A DNA stretch of 64,000 bases from Chitinophagaceae bacterium (lineage in GTDB: Bacteria > Bacteroidota > Bacteroidia > Chitinophagales > Chitinophagaceae), in NCBI GenBank assembly GCA_024707305.1, contig JANPZZ010000004.1, forward strand, positions 1 through 64,000, read 5' to 3'. The notes under the pieces were generated by a model. That model searched no databases. It saw only the letters and a program-made list of their open reading frames with translations, and had not been told where the DNA came from. Made by a program: the position numbers and the translations under genes. Positions 53,736 to 63,475 of the stretch are shown in pieces. How positions within the stretch are numbered: the stretch's first letter is position 1; each line of letters begins with the position of its first letter.

Positions 53736-53756
53736 ATCACTTATTTTTAAGGAGGG

Positions 53757-53788
53757 CAAAGGTATGTGTAAGCCCCGTAAAATCCAAA
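53757..53788 (-). promoter_or_regulatory. rplS: rplS promoter
   Basis: On the minus strand TTTG (complement of 53785-53788) and TACCTTTG (complement of 53757-53764) are 20 bp apart, a near-consensus Bacteroidota promoter. The start codon is about 22 bp downstream. Confidence 0.65.
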
Positions 53789-53913
53789 TGAATTTGTTTC
53801 GTTTTCAGTTTTACATCAAAGCTTGCGGCTTTTCCTTCACCCGGATTCATTTTTTCAAAATAAAAACCCGGAAATTAGCTCCCACAAGTTGTTAATTATC
53901 AATTTGATGTCAA

Positions 53914-55480
53914 TTATCTCGCCACGTTCACCGTACGTTTTTCACGGATTACCGTTACTTTAATTTGTCCAGGGAAAGTCATCTCGGTTTGTATCTTCTG
54001 GGCGATTTCGAAAGACAGTTTTTCTGAATCACCATCCGTTACTTTATCAGCTTCCACAATTACACGGAGTTCGCGGCCCGCCTGGATGGCATAAGCTTTC
54101 TCCACTCCATTGTATGACATAGCGAGGTTCTCGAGGTCTTTAATACGCTGGATGTATTGTTGCATGATCTCGCGACGGGCACCGGGACGTGCACCACTGA
54201 TGGCGTCACAGGCCTGTACGATGGGAGAGATCACAAACAACATCTCAGTTTCGTCGTGGTGGGCAGCGATTGCGTTTACAACTGCGGGGTTTTCACCAAA
54301 TTTCTCAGCCAGCTTGGCACCCAGCAGGGCGTGGCTCAATTCACTTTCTTCATCTGGCACTTTACCAATGTCATGCAGCAGACCGGCACGTTTTGCCAGC
54401 TTGGGGTTCAGTCCTAGTTCTGCCGCCATTGTAGCACAAAGGTTGGCAGTTTCACGGCTGTGCATCAGCAGGTTCTGACCATAAGAACTCCGGAAGCGCA
54501 TACGGCCTACCATTCTTACCAGTTCTTTATGTAAACCGTGGATACCGAGTTCAATTACCGTACGCTCCCCAATTTCCATTACCTGCTCTTCAATTTGTTT
54601 GCGGGTTTTTTCCACCACTTCCTCAATACGGGCGGGGTGAATACGTCCATCGGCAACGAGACGTTGTAAGCTGAGGCGAGCAATTTCACGGCGCAGCGGG
54701 TCAAAAGCTTGACAGAAGGATGGCTTCAGGGGTATCATCCACGATCAGGTCCACACCAGTTGCCGCTTCGATGGCGCGGATGTTTCGACCCTCCCGGCCG
54801 ATGATCTGTCCTTTGATTTCATCGCTTTCCAGATTGAAAACGGTAATTGAGTTTTCAATCGCCTGCTCCGCAGCAGTACGTTGAATGGTTTGAATAATGA
54901 TTTTACGGGCTTCTTTATTTGCCTTCTGCTTGGCATCGTCGATGATTTCCTGCTGAAGGGCCAGCGCCTGTGTATGTGCTTCATTACGAAGACTTTCAAC
55001 CAATTGTGCTTTGGCTTCATCGGCCGAGAGGCCAGCAATTTTTTCAAGACGGCGGATATGTTCCTCCTGGTGTTTTTCCAGCTCGGTGCGCTTGATATTC
55101 ACCAGGTCAATCTGGCGATTCAGGTTTTCCTTAATCGCTTCGTTTTCCTTTATCTGCTTGTCAAGATTACTTTCTTTCTGATTGATCGACTGTTCCTTCT
55201 GGCGGATACGGTTTTCAGAATCATTGATCTTACGATTTCTGTCATTCACCTCACGATCGTGAGCTGCTTTGAGCTGTACAAATTTCTCTTTTGCTTCCAG
55301 CTCTTTTTCTTTCCGTATCGTTTCTGCCCTTAACTCAGCTTCTTTTAATATCGTTTGTGATTGTTGTTCGGCCTCTTCAATTTTACGTTGTGTATTTTTC
55401 GAGAAAATCACCTTACCCAGCAGCAATCCTACTAAAAGTGCGCCGGCACCGATGACAATGGACAATATATTCGGATCCAT
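53914..55480 (-). CDS. rny: Ribonuclease Y (one frameshift)
   Basis: About 521 residues after repair. It has an N-terminal membrane anchor ([18 protein letters not shown]), a long coiled coil, a KH domain ([20 protein letters not shown]) and an HD domain with [30 protein letters not shown] and [10 protein letters not shown]. An extra T/A at 54703-54706 splits the raw frame between ILLSS and [14 protein letters not shown]. It is a membrane-bound endoribonuclease that starts mRNA decay. It is the last gene of the pheT, coiled-coil, zapA, rny group. Confidence 0.95.
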
Positions 55481-55628
55481 GAATTTGTGGTTTAATGTGT
55501 TCCAAAATGATATGGTTCGTTCTGCGTCTCATTCGCGATGGCAGATGTCCGGAATTAGGGACAATAGGCGAAGATAAAAAATGAAGTGAGAAGTATTCAG
55601 ATATGCGTTTTAAGTTTTCAGCCGAGAG

Positions 55629-55783
55629 GCGTTTGCCGTTTGCCGATTTTTGTAGGGACGCGCTGCAGCGCGTCCCTACCCGGTTTGCCGTTTGCCGATT
55701 TTTGTAGGGACGCGCTGCAGCGCGTCCCTACCCGGTTTGCCGTTTGCCGATTTTTGTAGGGACGCGCCGCAGCGCATCCCTAC
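55629..55783. repeat. Three tandem 52-bp units, each with a 28-bp palindrome
   Basis: Each unit is a GTTTGCCG-rich spacer (CGTTTGCCGATTTTT) followed by a 28-bp palindrome with half-site GTAGGGACGCGCTG. Palindromes lie at 55652-55679, 55704-55731 and 55756-55783; the first two are perfect and identical, the third has a few changes. The exact 52-bp period indicates tandem duplication. The palindrome resembles REP-type elements seen in many bacterial genomes. The third copy supplies the stop codon of zapA. The rest of the 55481-55779 gap holds no gene I can see. Confidence 0.9.
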
Positions 55784-56071
55784 AAAGGAGTTTTCAACTG
55801 ATTATCAATTAATTGCTCAATATTCTCCAGCTTACTTTGCCAGTCTTCCGGAAGGTTTGTTGACTGGCTGGTTTGTTCTGTTGCCAGCCAAATCAACACC
55901 ATGGCGATATAATCCTGCATGTCTTTGCCGGCAAATTGCGTTTTGTATTCCACGATCTTTTCATTGATCGTCTTCACAGTTTTTGCGAACCACTTCTTCA
56001 TCGCGCGGATTCATTTTGATCCGGTAGCTCCTGTCGCCAATAACAACAGTTGCGGCAATTAAATCGCTCAT
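55780..56071 (-). CDS. zapA: Cell division protein ZapA (one frameshift)
   Basis: About 96 residues after repair. The ATG ending at 56071 reads MSDLIAATVVIGDRSYRIKM and NPRDEEVVRK; an extra A in the run 55980-55984 then shifts the frame to TVKTINEKIVEYKTQFAGKD and MQDYIAMVLIWLATEQ. The fold and length match ZapA, which bundles FtsZ filaments. The last codons and the stop (TAG) come from the palindromic repeat at 55756-55783, so the C-terminal tail may differ from relatives. It lies directly upstream of rny on the same strand. Confidence 0.87.
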
Positions 56072-56199
56072 TACTTGCAGGTTTAAAAAATGCTTCTTAA
56101 ATTAGACTCCCTTTTAAGGTTAAAGGCTCTATCCGCACTTCGTTGAATTCTGTTTTTCCTATCCCCCTCGAAAGCAACTCAACCAAAACTCAATTAACA

Positions 56200-56454
56200 A
56201 TGTTCGCCAAAATTAAGCCATCAATTTTTATTGATGCTCTACAACTGGAATTGTCCCAGGGAAATGGATCCCCGTTGAAAGCAATACTCCGCGATGAAAC
56301 AGGAAGTGTGTGTGGAAGTATGGAAAAAGCAATTGCACGGGAAACAGAAGCATTCACCTGGACCGGTCTTAACGACCTGCCTTACGGAACTTACACGCTC
56401 GAGCTCTCACAGGGTGAGGACCAGATGAAAATGCGGCTGGTAAAAAGGGTATGA
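56200..56454 (+). CDS. Small conserved-looking protein of unknown function
   Basis: An 84-residue protein from ATG 56200 (MFAKIKPSIFIDALQLELSQ) with GNGSPLKAILRDETGSVCGS, TEAFTWTGLNDLPYGTYTLE and the C-terminus KMRLVKRV. The pattern of short beta-strands and the phrase LNDLPYGTYTLELSQG suggest a small beta-sandwich, similar to domains that close secreted proteins, but there is no signal peptide. I chose the second ATG because the upstream residues are low quality. It is divergent from zapA and convergent with the coiled-coil gene, and so interrupts that minus-strand group. Confidence 0.65.
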   Translation: MFAKIKPSIFIDALQLELSQGNGSPLKAILRDETGSVCGSMEKAIARETEAFTWTGLNDLPYGTYTLELSQGEDQMKMRLVKRV

Positions 56455-56490
56455 TGCATCGCTGTCTTCGACAACCATAATGCGATATTC

Positions 56491-56779
56491 CTACTCGCTT
56501 AGCAACGTTATGCAACGATCAATTTCCTTAAGATAAGCATTGATCCTTTTTTCAAATTGTTTCTTCTCCGCTTCATCCATTCCCCCAGAGGTGTACTGAC
56601 TGATCTCCGCTTTTTTGTTTCCAGCTTTCCAGATCCTTTTGCTGTTTCTCCAACTGCGCCTGTGCAGCTTCCAGCGACTGACGCATGCGGTCGTTCTCAG
56701 CCTGCAATAACTGCTGTTCTTTTAGCAATTGTTGCAACTTGTCCTGTATACGTTTTAATATGGAAGCGTCCATCGACAT
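56491..56779 (-). CDS. Small coiled-coil protein upstream of zapA (one frameshift)
   Basis: About 95 residues after repair. It starts MSMDASILKRIQDKLQQLLK and continues as one heptad-rich helix (QQLLQAENDRMRQSLEAAQA, QLEKQQKDLESWKQKSGD). An extra base at about 56588-56592 hides the real end, which reads SGGMDEAEKKQFEKRINAYL and KEIDRCITLLSE. The helix, size and position between pheT and zapA suggest a ZapB-like division factor, but that is inference. It starts 12 bp after the pheT stop. Confidence 0.75.
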
Positions 56780-56790
56780 TTCAGTTCTGA

Positions 56791-59218
56791 TTATTTTCTA
56801 ATGCTGGCGCCAACTTCTTTTTCAAGGGTGGTCATTATCTTCTGCATCAAGCCGTCAATTTCTTTATCGGTCAGGGTTTTTTCTTCGTCGAGAAATGTTA
56901 AACTTACCGCCATCGACTTTTTACCAGCGCCGAGTTTGTCACTTTCAAATACATCGAACAATTCCACCTCGCGCAAGCTGCCAGGTTTAACCGACTGCAC
57001 CGCTTTTTCAATATCAGCATAGGGCAATTCACGTGCCACTACCAGCGCCAGATCGCGTTTTACAGAAGGGAAGCGGGGAATCTCCTGAACTTTAGGCTTA
57101 AGGCTTGTTGCTTTTTGCGACAACAACTCCCAGTTGAAATCAGCAAAGTAAACCGGTTGTTTTATGTCGAAACGATTGTTTGATTCTTTTCCAACTGTTC
57201 CGAGCTGTACCAACCAGTCGCTGCCGTAGAACGCCGTAAGTCCTTCTGAAAATTTAGGATGTTGCAATGCTTCAAAACGATCCGCTTCCACGCCCAGCAT
57301 TTTTAAAACAGACGCAGTCACGCCTTTAAGCGAGTAGAAATCTATTTTACCCGATTTCTGTCTCCAACCTTCTTCCTGCATAAGGCCGGTAAGGTATAAA
57401 CAAAGATGTTCTTTCTCTTCGTAAGCGCCCTCTTCGGTTTTTGAATAGGTTTTTCCATATTCAAAAAACTTCAGGTTTTCATTACGGCGATTCAGGTTGT
57501 AGGCAATTGCAATCAAACCTGTTTCCAACATTGAAGGACGCATGATGTTTAACTCCGCACTCAAACTATTAAGCATGGGAACTGCATCTTTCAGCTCAGC
57601 TTCACTAAAAAATGCAGAATTGGTAATGGAGTTGGTCATGATTTCGTTGAAACCAAGTCCAACCAGATAGTTGGCGATTTTTTCACGCACTACAAATGCG
57701 CCGTAGTTTTCTTCCACCGCCGGAGTGATGCTGATCATTTCAGGAATCTGGATATTATCTAATCCATCAATTCGCAATACTTCTTCTACCAAATCTGCGG
57801 GAAGGCTGATATCTGGCTTGTTGTAAGGAACAGCAACACGCAACTCATCCATTCCTTCTTTCACAATTTCAAAACCAAGGCTGCTCAATATTTTTCGCAG
57901 CGCATCAGGATGATAATTTTTTGCCGCTGAGTTTTTTGAGAAAATGATATTTTATTGATACCTGATTTTTCTCACGGGGATCAGGATAAATATCTGTAAT
58001 GGCGGAAGAAATTTCTCCTCCTGCAATTTCAGTAATCAGCTGCGCTGCTCTTTTTAATACGGGCACAGTAGCAGAAATATCTGTTCCTTTCTCAAAACGT
58101 GTGGCTGCGTCGGTTCGTAAACCATGACGGAAAGATGTTTTCCGGATGCTTACGCCATCGAAGCAGGCACTCTCAAGAAATATATTTGTGGTGTGGTCGG
58201 TAACGCCGCTGTTAAGTCCACCAAATACACCAGCAATACACATTCCACCTTCAGCATCACAAATCATCAAATCTTCGCTACTGAGTTTTCTTTCTTTCTC
58301 ATCAAGCGTAATGAAAGGAGTGTTATCGGGGAGGTTTTTAACGATGACTTTATTGCCACGGATTTTGTCCGTATCAAAAGCATGAAGTGGCTGCCCCGTT
58401 TCGTGCTGAATATAATTCGTAATGTCAACAATATTATTGATCGGGCGCAGGCCAATGGCTTTCAGTTTATCTTTTAACCATTTTGGTGATTCGGCAATTT
58501 TAATATTGCTGATAGAAACGCCAGAATAGCGCGGGCAAGCCTGTTCGTTTTCAATAACGATTTCAATTTCGGTTCCTGTTTTCTCCGATTTAAAACCATT
58601 TCCATTGGGCAATTTTGCGCGCAATTCTTTTTTATCGTGATGAGATAGGTAAGCGCAAACATCACGTGCCACACCCCAGTGACTCATCGCATCCATGCGA
58701 TTGGGTGTGAGGCCTATTTCATAAATGATATCGTCGTAAGGCTGAAAATAATCTGCAGCAGGTGTGCCGGGAACAACGTGATCAGGCAAAACCACGATAC
58801 CCGCATGTGAATCGCCGAGGCCGATTTCATCTTCGGCGCAAATCATTCCATAGCTTTCTGTTCCGCGGATTTTTGCAATACGCATCGTGAGCGGATCGCC
58901 CTGGGTTGGATAAATGGTTGCACCAACTGGAGCTACCACTACTTTTTGTCCGGCAGCAACATTAGGTGCGCCACATACAATCTGCAAGGGTTCGCCTTCG
59001 CCCACTGAAACTTTCGTTAACGTCAGTTTATCTGCATTAGGATGTTTTTCGGTGTGTAATACTTCACCAATAACAAGGCCGCGCAGCCCTCCTTTTGCTT
59101 CTTCAAACTTGTGCATGCTTTCCACTTCCAGTCCAATAGAAGTTAGGATGCGACTTAAACGCTCGGGTTCAACTTGTACCGGCAGGTACTCACTCAGCCA
59201 TTTGTAGGAAATCGTCAT
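56791..59218 (-). CDS. pheT: Phenylalanine-tRNA ligase beta subunit (one frameshift)
   Basis: About 808 residues after repair. The N-terminal tRNA-binding domain has GLVIGEVLHTEKHPNADKLT and LQIVCGAPNVAAGQKVVVAP; the B3/B4 region has QACPRYSGVSISNIKI and IVDITNYIQHETGQPLHAFD; the C-terminal anticodon-binding domain starts PRFPSVKRDLALVVA. An extra A in 57917-57922 splits the raw frame between LKKLSGK and NYHPDALRKILSSLGFEIVK. It charges tRNA-Phe together with PheS, which is not in the window. Essential, so the break is almost surely an assembly error. Confidence 0.95.
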
Positions 59219-59321
59219 AATTCTCTGATTCTTCGGTTGCTTGGCCGCAAAGATAACGGAAAGCCGTGAGTGAAAATGGGGTAGCCAGACAGATGGCGTA
59301 CCCTTTTAACCCACAAAAAAC

Positions 59322-60858
59322 TCAGGCCGGTCCACTGCTCCCCGGCTGAACCGACGAGAATGGAAATGCTTCCAGGTTATTGGGGTTTTCAAATTGTTCG
59401 GTAGCCCATTCTTCATTGGCCGCCCGTTCTGTTTTATAAGCTTCCCAGTCAAAGCGCCGCAGAAAACTGATGGCCGCTTCGGCGCCTTTACGAAAAAGAG
59501 CCTGCTTTTCTTCGTCGGTCATAAAGAAGTTCAGCCAGCTGTGTCCACGTACATCAATGGAACAAACGGCTTTATTAAAGGCGCGGTTGCGGATAATAAA
59601 ATCGCGGTCGAAATGAAAACGAATGGTGGAAAAAAGCGACATCAGGTATTTCGATAATGTATTGTTGCTGCGGTTAGCTGCGTCAATAATCCCGTCCTGC
59701 AAACGAACGCCAAATGTGGGCATACGCGGTACGGCATAACCAGGATTATAAAAAATACTGATGGGGAAATTAGAAAGAATGCCGCCGTCGATAAACTGGC
59801 TGCTGTCGGGTATCAACTTATTTGCATTTTGCCAGTTAACCTGGCGACTCCAGATTTCAAAACGACTTTTTTGACGGATGCCATCTACACGAAAGGATTC
59901 AAAGAAAACCGGAATCGACATACTCGCACGCACAAAGTCGGCGGGGTGTACATTTTCTTCTTTATCCCAATACAAATCCCACATGCGCGGAAATTCAATT
60001 TTTATTTTGGAGATGATATCGCAGGTAATGAGCGTCATCATCGGCATGTGCGGGGGATGTTGATCGGGACGTCGATAATCTGGACGCACTTTTAATTCGG
60101 GCACCTGCATAAAATGCTCACCAAATGCAGCCAGCGAATTGATAGGACCTCTTGCAGGATCCTGTTGTACATGACAACGATTAAGAATCGATTTTAACCA
60201 ACTGTGAAAAGTATTTCCGGAGTTGAGTCCATATCCTGATTTCGCAATTCTTTTAAAACGAAGAAGCAGGAATACGCCGAATGATATGATCAGGATCAAT
60301 AAAACACCTGCCGATAATCCCAGCCATTTCGCAATACCCGGTTTGATAAAATTAAAAATGAAACATGCTACCGATGTAAGGAGCAATGCTATCAATGTCC
60401 ACTTTAAAAAGGAAACAAAACGGGAGAGGGATTTTGGTTTTAGTATAATTCGTTGAATGAGTTTTTTAATCCATTTTGTAAAACGCCCATTGTCAGATTT
60501 CCCATCAACAAAACTAAACATATCGAGCGCACTAAGTTCGGCAGCAATGGCGGATGACTTTTCACTTTCTTTTTTTTCCGCAACAAGCAAGCAGCAGTGT
60601 ATTAATAGCTCCTGCACTGGTACCAGCCATACTAAAAAAGCGGATACCCATTTTTTCTAAAACATATGTATAACCCACGAGTGCAATTCCCAGAACGCCA
60701 CCACCTTCCTGCACGAGGTCAACGTACTGATGACCTTCGTTATCGGTTACATCTGAAACGTGTAAAATTTTATTTTCTCTGGATAACTCGTCACGGAAAG
60801 ATTGGATGAGGTCGTCAACACCAGAAGTGTGAATGAGTGTGGAAGGCATGACAGGCAT
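59322..60858 (-). CDS. Patatin-like phospholipase with internal membrane segments (one frameshift)
   Basis: About 511 residues after repair. The oxyanion loop VDLVQEGGGVLGIALVG, the nucleophile in GTSAGAINTLLLA and the catalytic Asp in QFIDGGILSNFPISIFYN form a patatin Ser-Asp dyad. Between them lies an insert with two hydrophobic helices (WTLIALLLTSVACFIF and GLSAGVLLILIISFGVFLLL), so the enzyme is likely membrane bound. An extra A/T in 60570-60577 breaks the frame just after GTSAG. It probably hydrolyses lipid acyl esters; the substrate is unknown. It stands alone on its strand. Confidence 0.88.
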
Positions 60859-61123
60859 GGTAGGTTAAGGTTTGGTTACAGCAATCAAACTTGCTATCGC
60901 GAATTTAAAATCATTCTGTCGCTTTTTTAGTCGGGCAACCAGCCAAAAAAATTAGTAATTTTGTGCAATTGGCTTGTGAAATGTGGATAACCTTCCGTGG
61001 AACGTGGGAAACTGGTTGACAAAGAAAAAAACAGCGATTGCACGGAAGGATTGATGACGGTCACTTATTTTCGCCGCCTGCCATAGTCACCAAACAATAA
61101 CGAATCAATCATATTTTTTAACA
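60859..61123. other. Gap before dnaB with candidate promoter element
   Basis: This 265-bp gap holds TATTTTCG at 61066-61073, similar to TAnnTTTG and about 50 bp before the dnaB ATG, and an inverted repeat CCTTCCGTG (about 60991) and CACGGAAGG (about 61041) with a long loop. No gene is seen. Confidence 0.4.
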
Positions 61124-62681
61124 ATGGAATTTACGAACCTGAATAGCAAAGACCGGAAGCAAAAGAGAAGATCTAACGTGGATTTAGGTTCGATGGTGTA
61201 TGGAAAAGTTCCACCCCAGGCGAAAGACCTGGAAGAAGCTGTTCTGGGTGCCATCATGCTGGAAAAATCGGCTTTCGATACCGTTATTGAGATATTGAAA
61301 CCTGAATGTTTTTATGTGGAGGCGCACAATCGCATATTTGCAGCCATGCAAAGCCTGTCGAATAAAAGCCAGCCGATTGATATCCTTACAGTGGCAGAAG
61401 AACTTCGTTTTCGCGAAGAACTTGAAATGGTTGGCGGCGCCTATTATGTAACAAAACTGACCAACTCGGTAGTATCAGCCGCAAACATCGAAGCGCACGC
61501 GCGTATCATCCTTCAAAAGTTTATTCAACGCGAACTCATTCGTATTAGTGGCGAAATCATTGGTGATGCATATGAAGATTCAGCCGATGTATTCGACCTG
61601 CTTGATGATGCCGAAACAAAACTCTACCAGATTACAAGTAATCACCTGAAAAAGGATTTTGATACTATCGATTCGGTACTGGTAAAAACGATTCAGCGTA
61701 TTGAAGATCTTCGTCATAAAAATGAAGATGTAACAGGTGTGCCTTCAGGCTTTAGTCACCTGGATAGAATTACCTACGGATGGCAGAATACCGATTTGAT
61801 TATTCTTGCTGCACGTCCTGCCGTGGGTAAAACAGCCTTCGCCCTCAACCTGGCGCGTAATGCTGCCATGCACCCTACCAAACCAACACCCGTTGCACTG
61901 TTCTCACTTGAGATGAGTGCAGGTCAGTTGGTACAAAGGATTCTTTCTGCAGAAAGTGAAATCTGGCTTGAAAAAAATTGCGCGTGGTAAACTGGAAGAA
62001 CATGAGATGAAGCAGTTGTATGCGCGCGGTATCCAACGCCTGGCGCAGGCGCCATTGTTTATTGATGACTCCGCAGCACTCAACATTTTTGAATTGCGCG
62101 CGAAATGCCGCCGATTGAAAAACAAACATAATATCGGCATGATCATCATCGACTACCTGCAATTGATGAGTGGTGGTGGTGAAAACAGAAACTCAAACCG
62201 TGAACAGGAGATTAGCAACATTTCGCGCAACCTGAAAGGTCTTGCAAAAGAATTGAACGTGCCGATCATCGCACTGTCGCAGTTGAGTCGTGCGGTAGAA
62301 CAAAGGGGCGCAAAAGAAGGAAGCCGCGTACCGCAGTTGAGTGACCTTCGTGAATCGGGTGCGATTGAACAGGATGCCGACATGGTAATGTTCCTGTATC
62401 GTCCGGATTATTATGAAATGAATCAGAATGCGGAAGGTGAGAATGTAAAAGGATTGACTGAGGTTAAAATTGCAAAACACCGTAACGGTTCGCTCGATAC
62501 AGTAAAATTGAAAGCCTTACTCCACATTCAAAAATTCACAAACTGGGATGAGGATCCATATAGTGGCGTAGGATTGCCTTCGGGTGGATGGAGACCGGTT
62601 GATGAAGGCGGTGGAGAAAAGCTGTACATACAAACGGGCAGCAAAATGAATGATATTCCTGACGATGAGGATCCGTTTTAA
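61124..62681 (+). CDS. dnaB: Replicative DNA helicase DnaB (one frameshift)
   Basis: About 518 residues after repair. The N-terminal domain has PPQAKDLEEAVLGAIMLEKS, then the RecA-like core with Walker A AARPAVGKTAFALNLARNAA, the segment ALFSLEMSAGQLVQRILSAE, Walker B IIIDYLQLMSG and LSQLSRAVEQRGAKEGSRVP. An extra A at 61971-61977 splits the frame after SEIWLEK; the repaired text continues IARGKLEEHEMKQLYARGIQ. It unwinds DNA at the fork and is essential. No intein is present. Confidence 0.96.
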
Positions 62682-62768
62682 TTAAATCGGCAACAGCCCG
62701 TTGCCTTTTTCGAAAAATCAAAGGCTATCAACTCTTTTTTTCATCCATTCACAGTTCCTGCTCCGGCG

Positions 62769-63440
62769 ATGTTAACGCTGGATGAAAACAGCTCCCGCCA
62801 TATTGCGCAGGTGCTGCGTATGCAGGCGGGCGAACGTTTGCAATTAACAAACGGTGAAGGTGTATTGCTGACAGCAGTAATCACCGACGCGCATAAAAAA
62901 CATTGCCAGGTTCGCATTGAAGAAACCCAAACCTTTCCTGTAGCGGCACGGCAATTAACACTTTGTGTATCTCTTTTAAAAAATGCGGCGCGCATTGAAT
63001 GGTTGTTGGAAAAAGCAACCGAGATGGGCGTGCACCGTATTGTTCCACTCTTAACTCATCGCACCGTTCGGGAGAAATTCAGAATGGACCGTATGCAGGG
63101 AATTCTGACCAGTGCTATGTTGCAGTCGCAACAATGCTGGCTGCCTCAACTGAAAGAACCCGTAGTATTTGAAGATCTCTTTAATCAGCCTTATATCAAA
63201 TCTATTCCGCATCGTTTTATCGCTCATTGTATACCTGGTGGAAGAGAAGAATGGATTCATCAATCGCTAGCCGAAAAAGCGGAAGCTATGATTTTGATTG
63301 GCCCCGAAGGCGATTTTACACCCGGTGAAATAAAAGAAGCAATTGCACAGGGGTGTAAAGCCGTTGCACTGGGTCCTAACAGACTACGTACCGAAACAGC
63401 AGCCATGGCGGCGGTTGCCGGATACTATCTGCATAGTTAA
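62769..63440 (+). CDS. rsmE: 16S rRNA (uracil1498-N3)-methyltransferase RsmE
   Basis: A 223-residue frame from ATG 62769 with LTLDENSSRHIAQVLRMQAG, LLEKATEMGVHRIVPLLTHR and the SPOUT knot ILIGPEGDFTPGEI and LGPNRLRTETAAMAAV. The conserved N-terminal FFHPF is encoded in frame just upstream (about 62739-62753), so the true start is further up. No start codon is in frame there; a missing T in the run before FFHPF could join it to a TTG at about 62700. It methylates U1498 in 16S rRNA. Confidence 0.93.
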   Translation: MLTLDENSSRHIAQVLRMQAGERLQLTNGEGVLLTAVITDAHKKHCQVRIEETQTFPVAARQLTLCVSLLKNAARIEWLLEKATEMGVHRIVPLLTHRTVREKFRMDRMQGILTSAMLQSQQCWLPQLKEPVVFEDLFNQPYIKSIPHRFIAHCIPGGREEWIHQSLAEKAEAMILIGPEGDFTPGEIKEAIAQGCKAVALGPNRLRTETAAMAAVAGYYLHS

Positions 63441-63475
63441 TTACCTGACTAAATTATTTCGAAAAAAATAATAGA

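Noticed and set aside
55629-55783. CRISPR array or integron-like repeats
   Set aside because: Only three 52-bp tandem units with no unique spacers; no cas or integrase genes.
59322-60858. Mobile element or phage lipase
   Set aside because: No transposase, integrase or terminal repeats nearby; domain content is a chromosomal patatin.
10757-61050. GGAAGGA-type inverted repeats at 10757 and about 60991-61049 as one repeat family
   Set aside because: The first is a compact terminator, while the second has a long loop and no T run; the shared bases are short enough to be chance.
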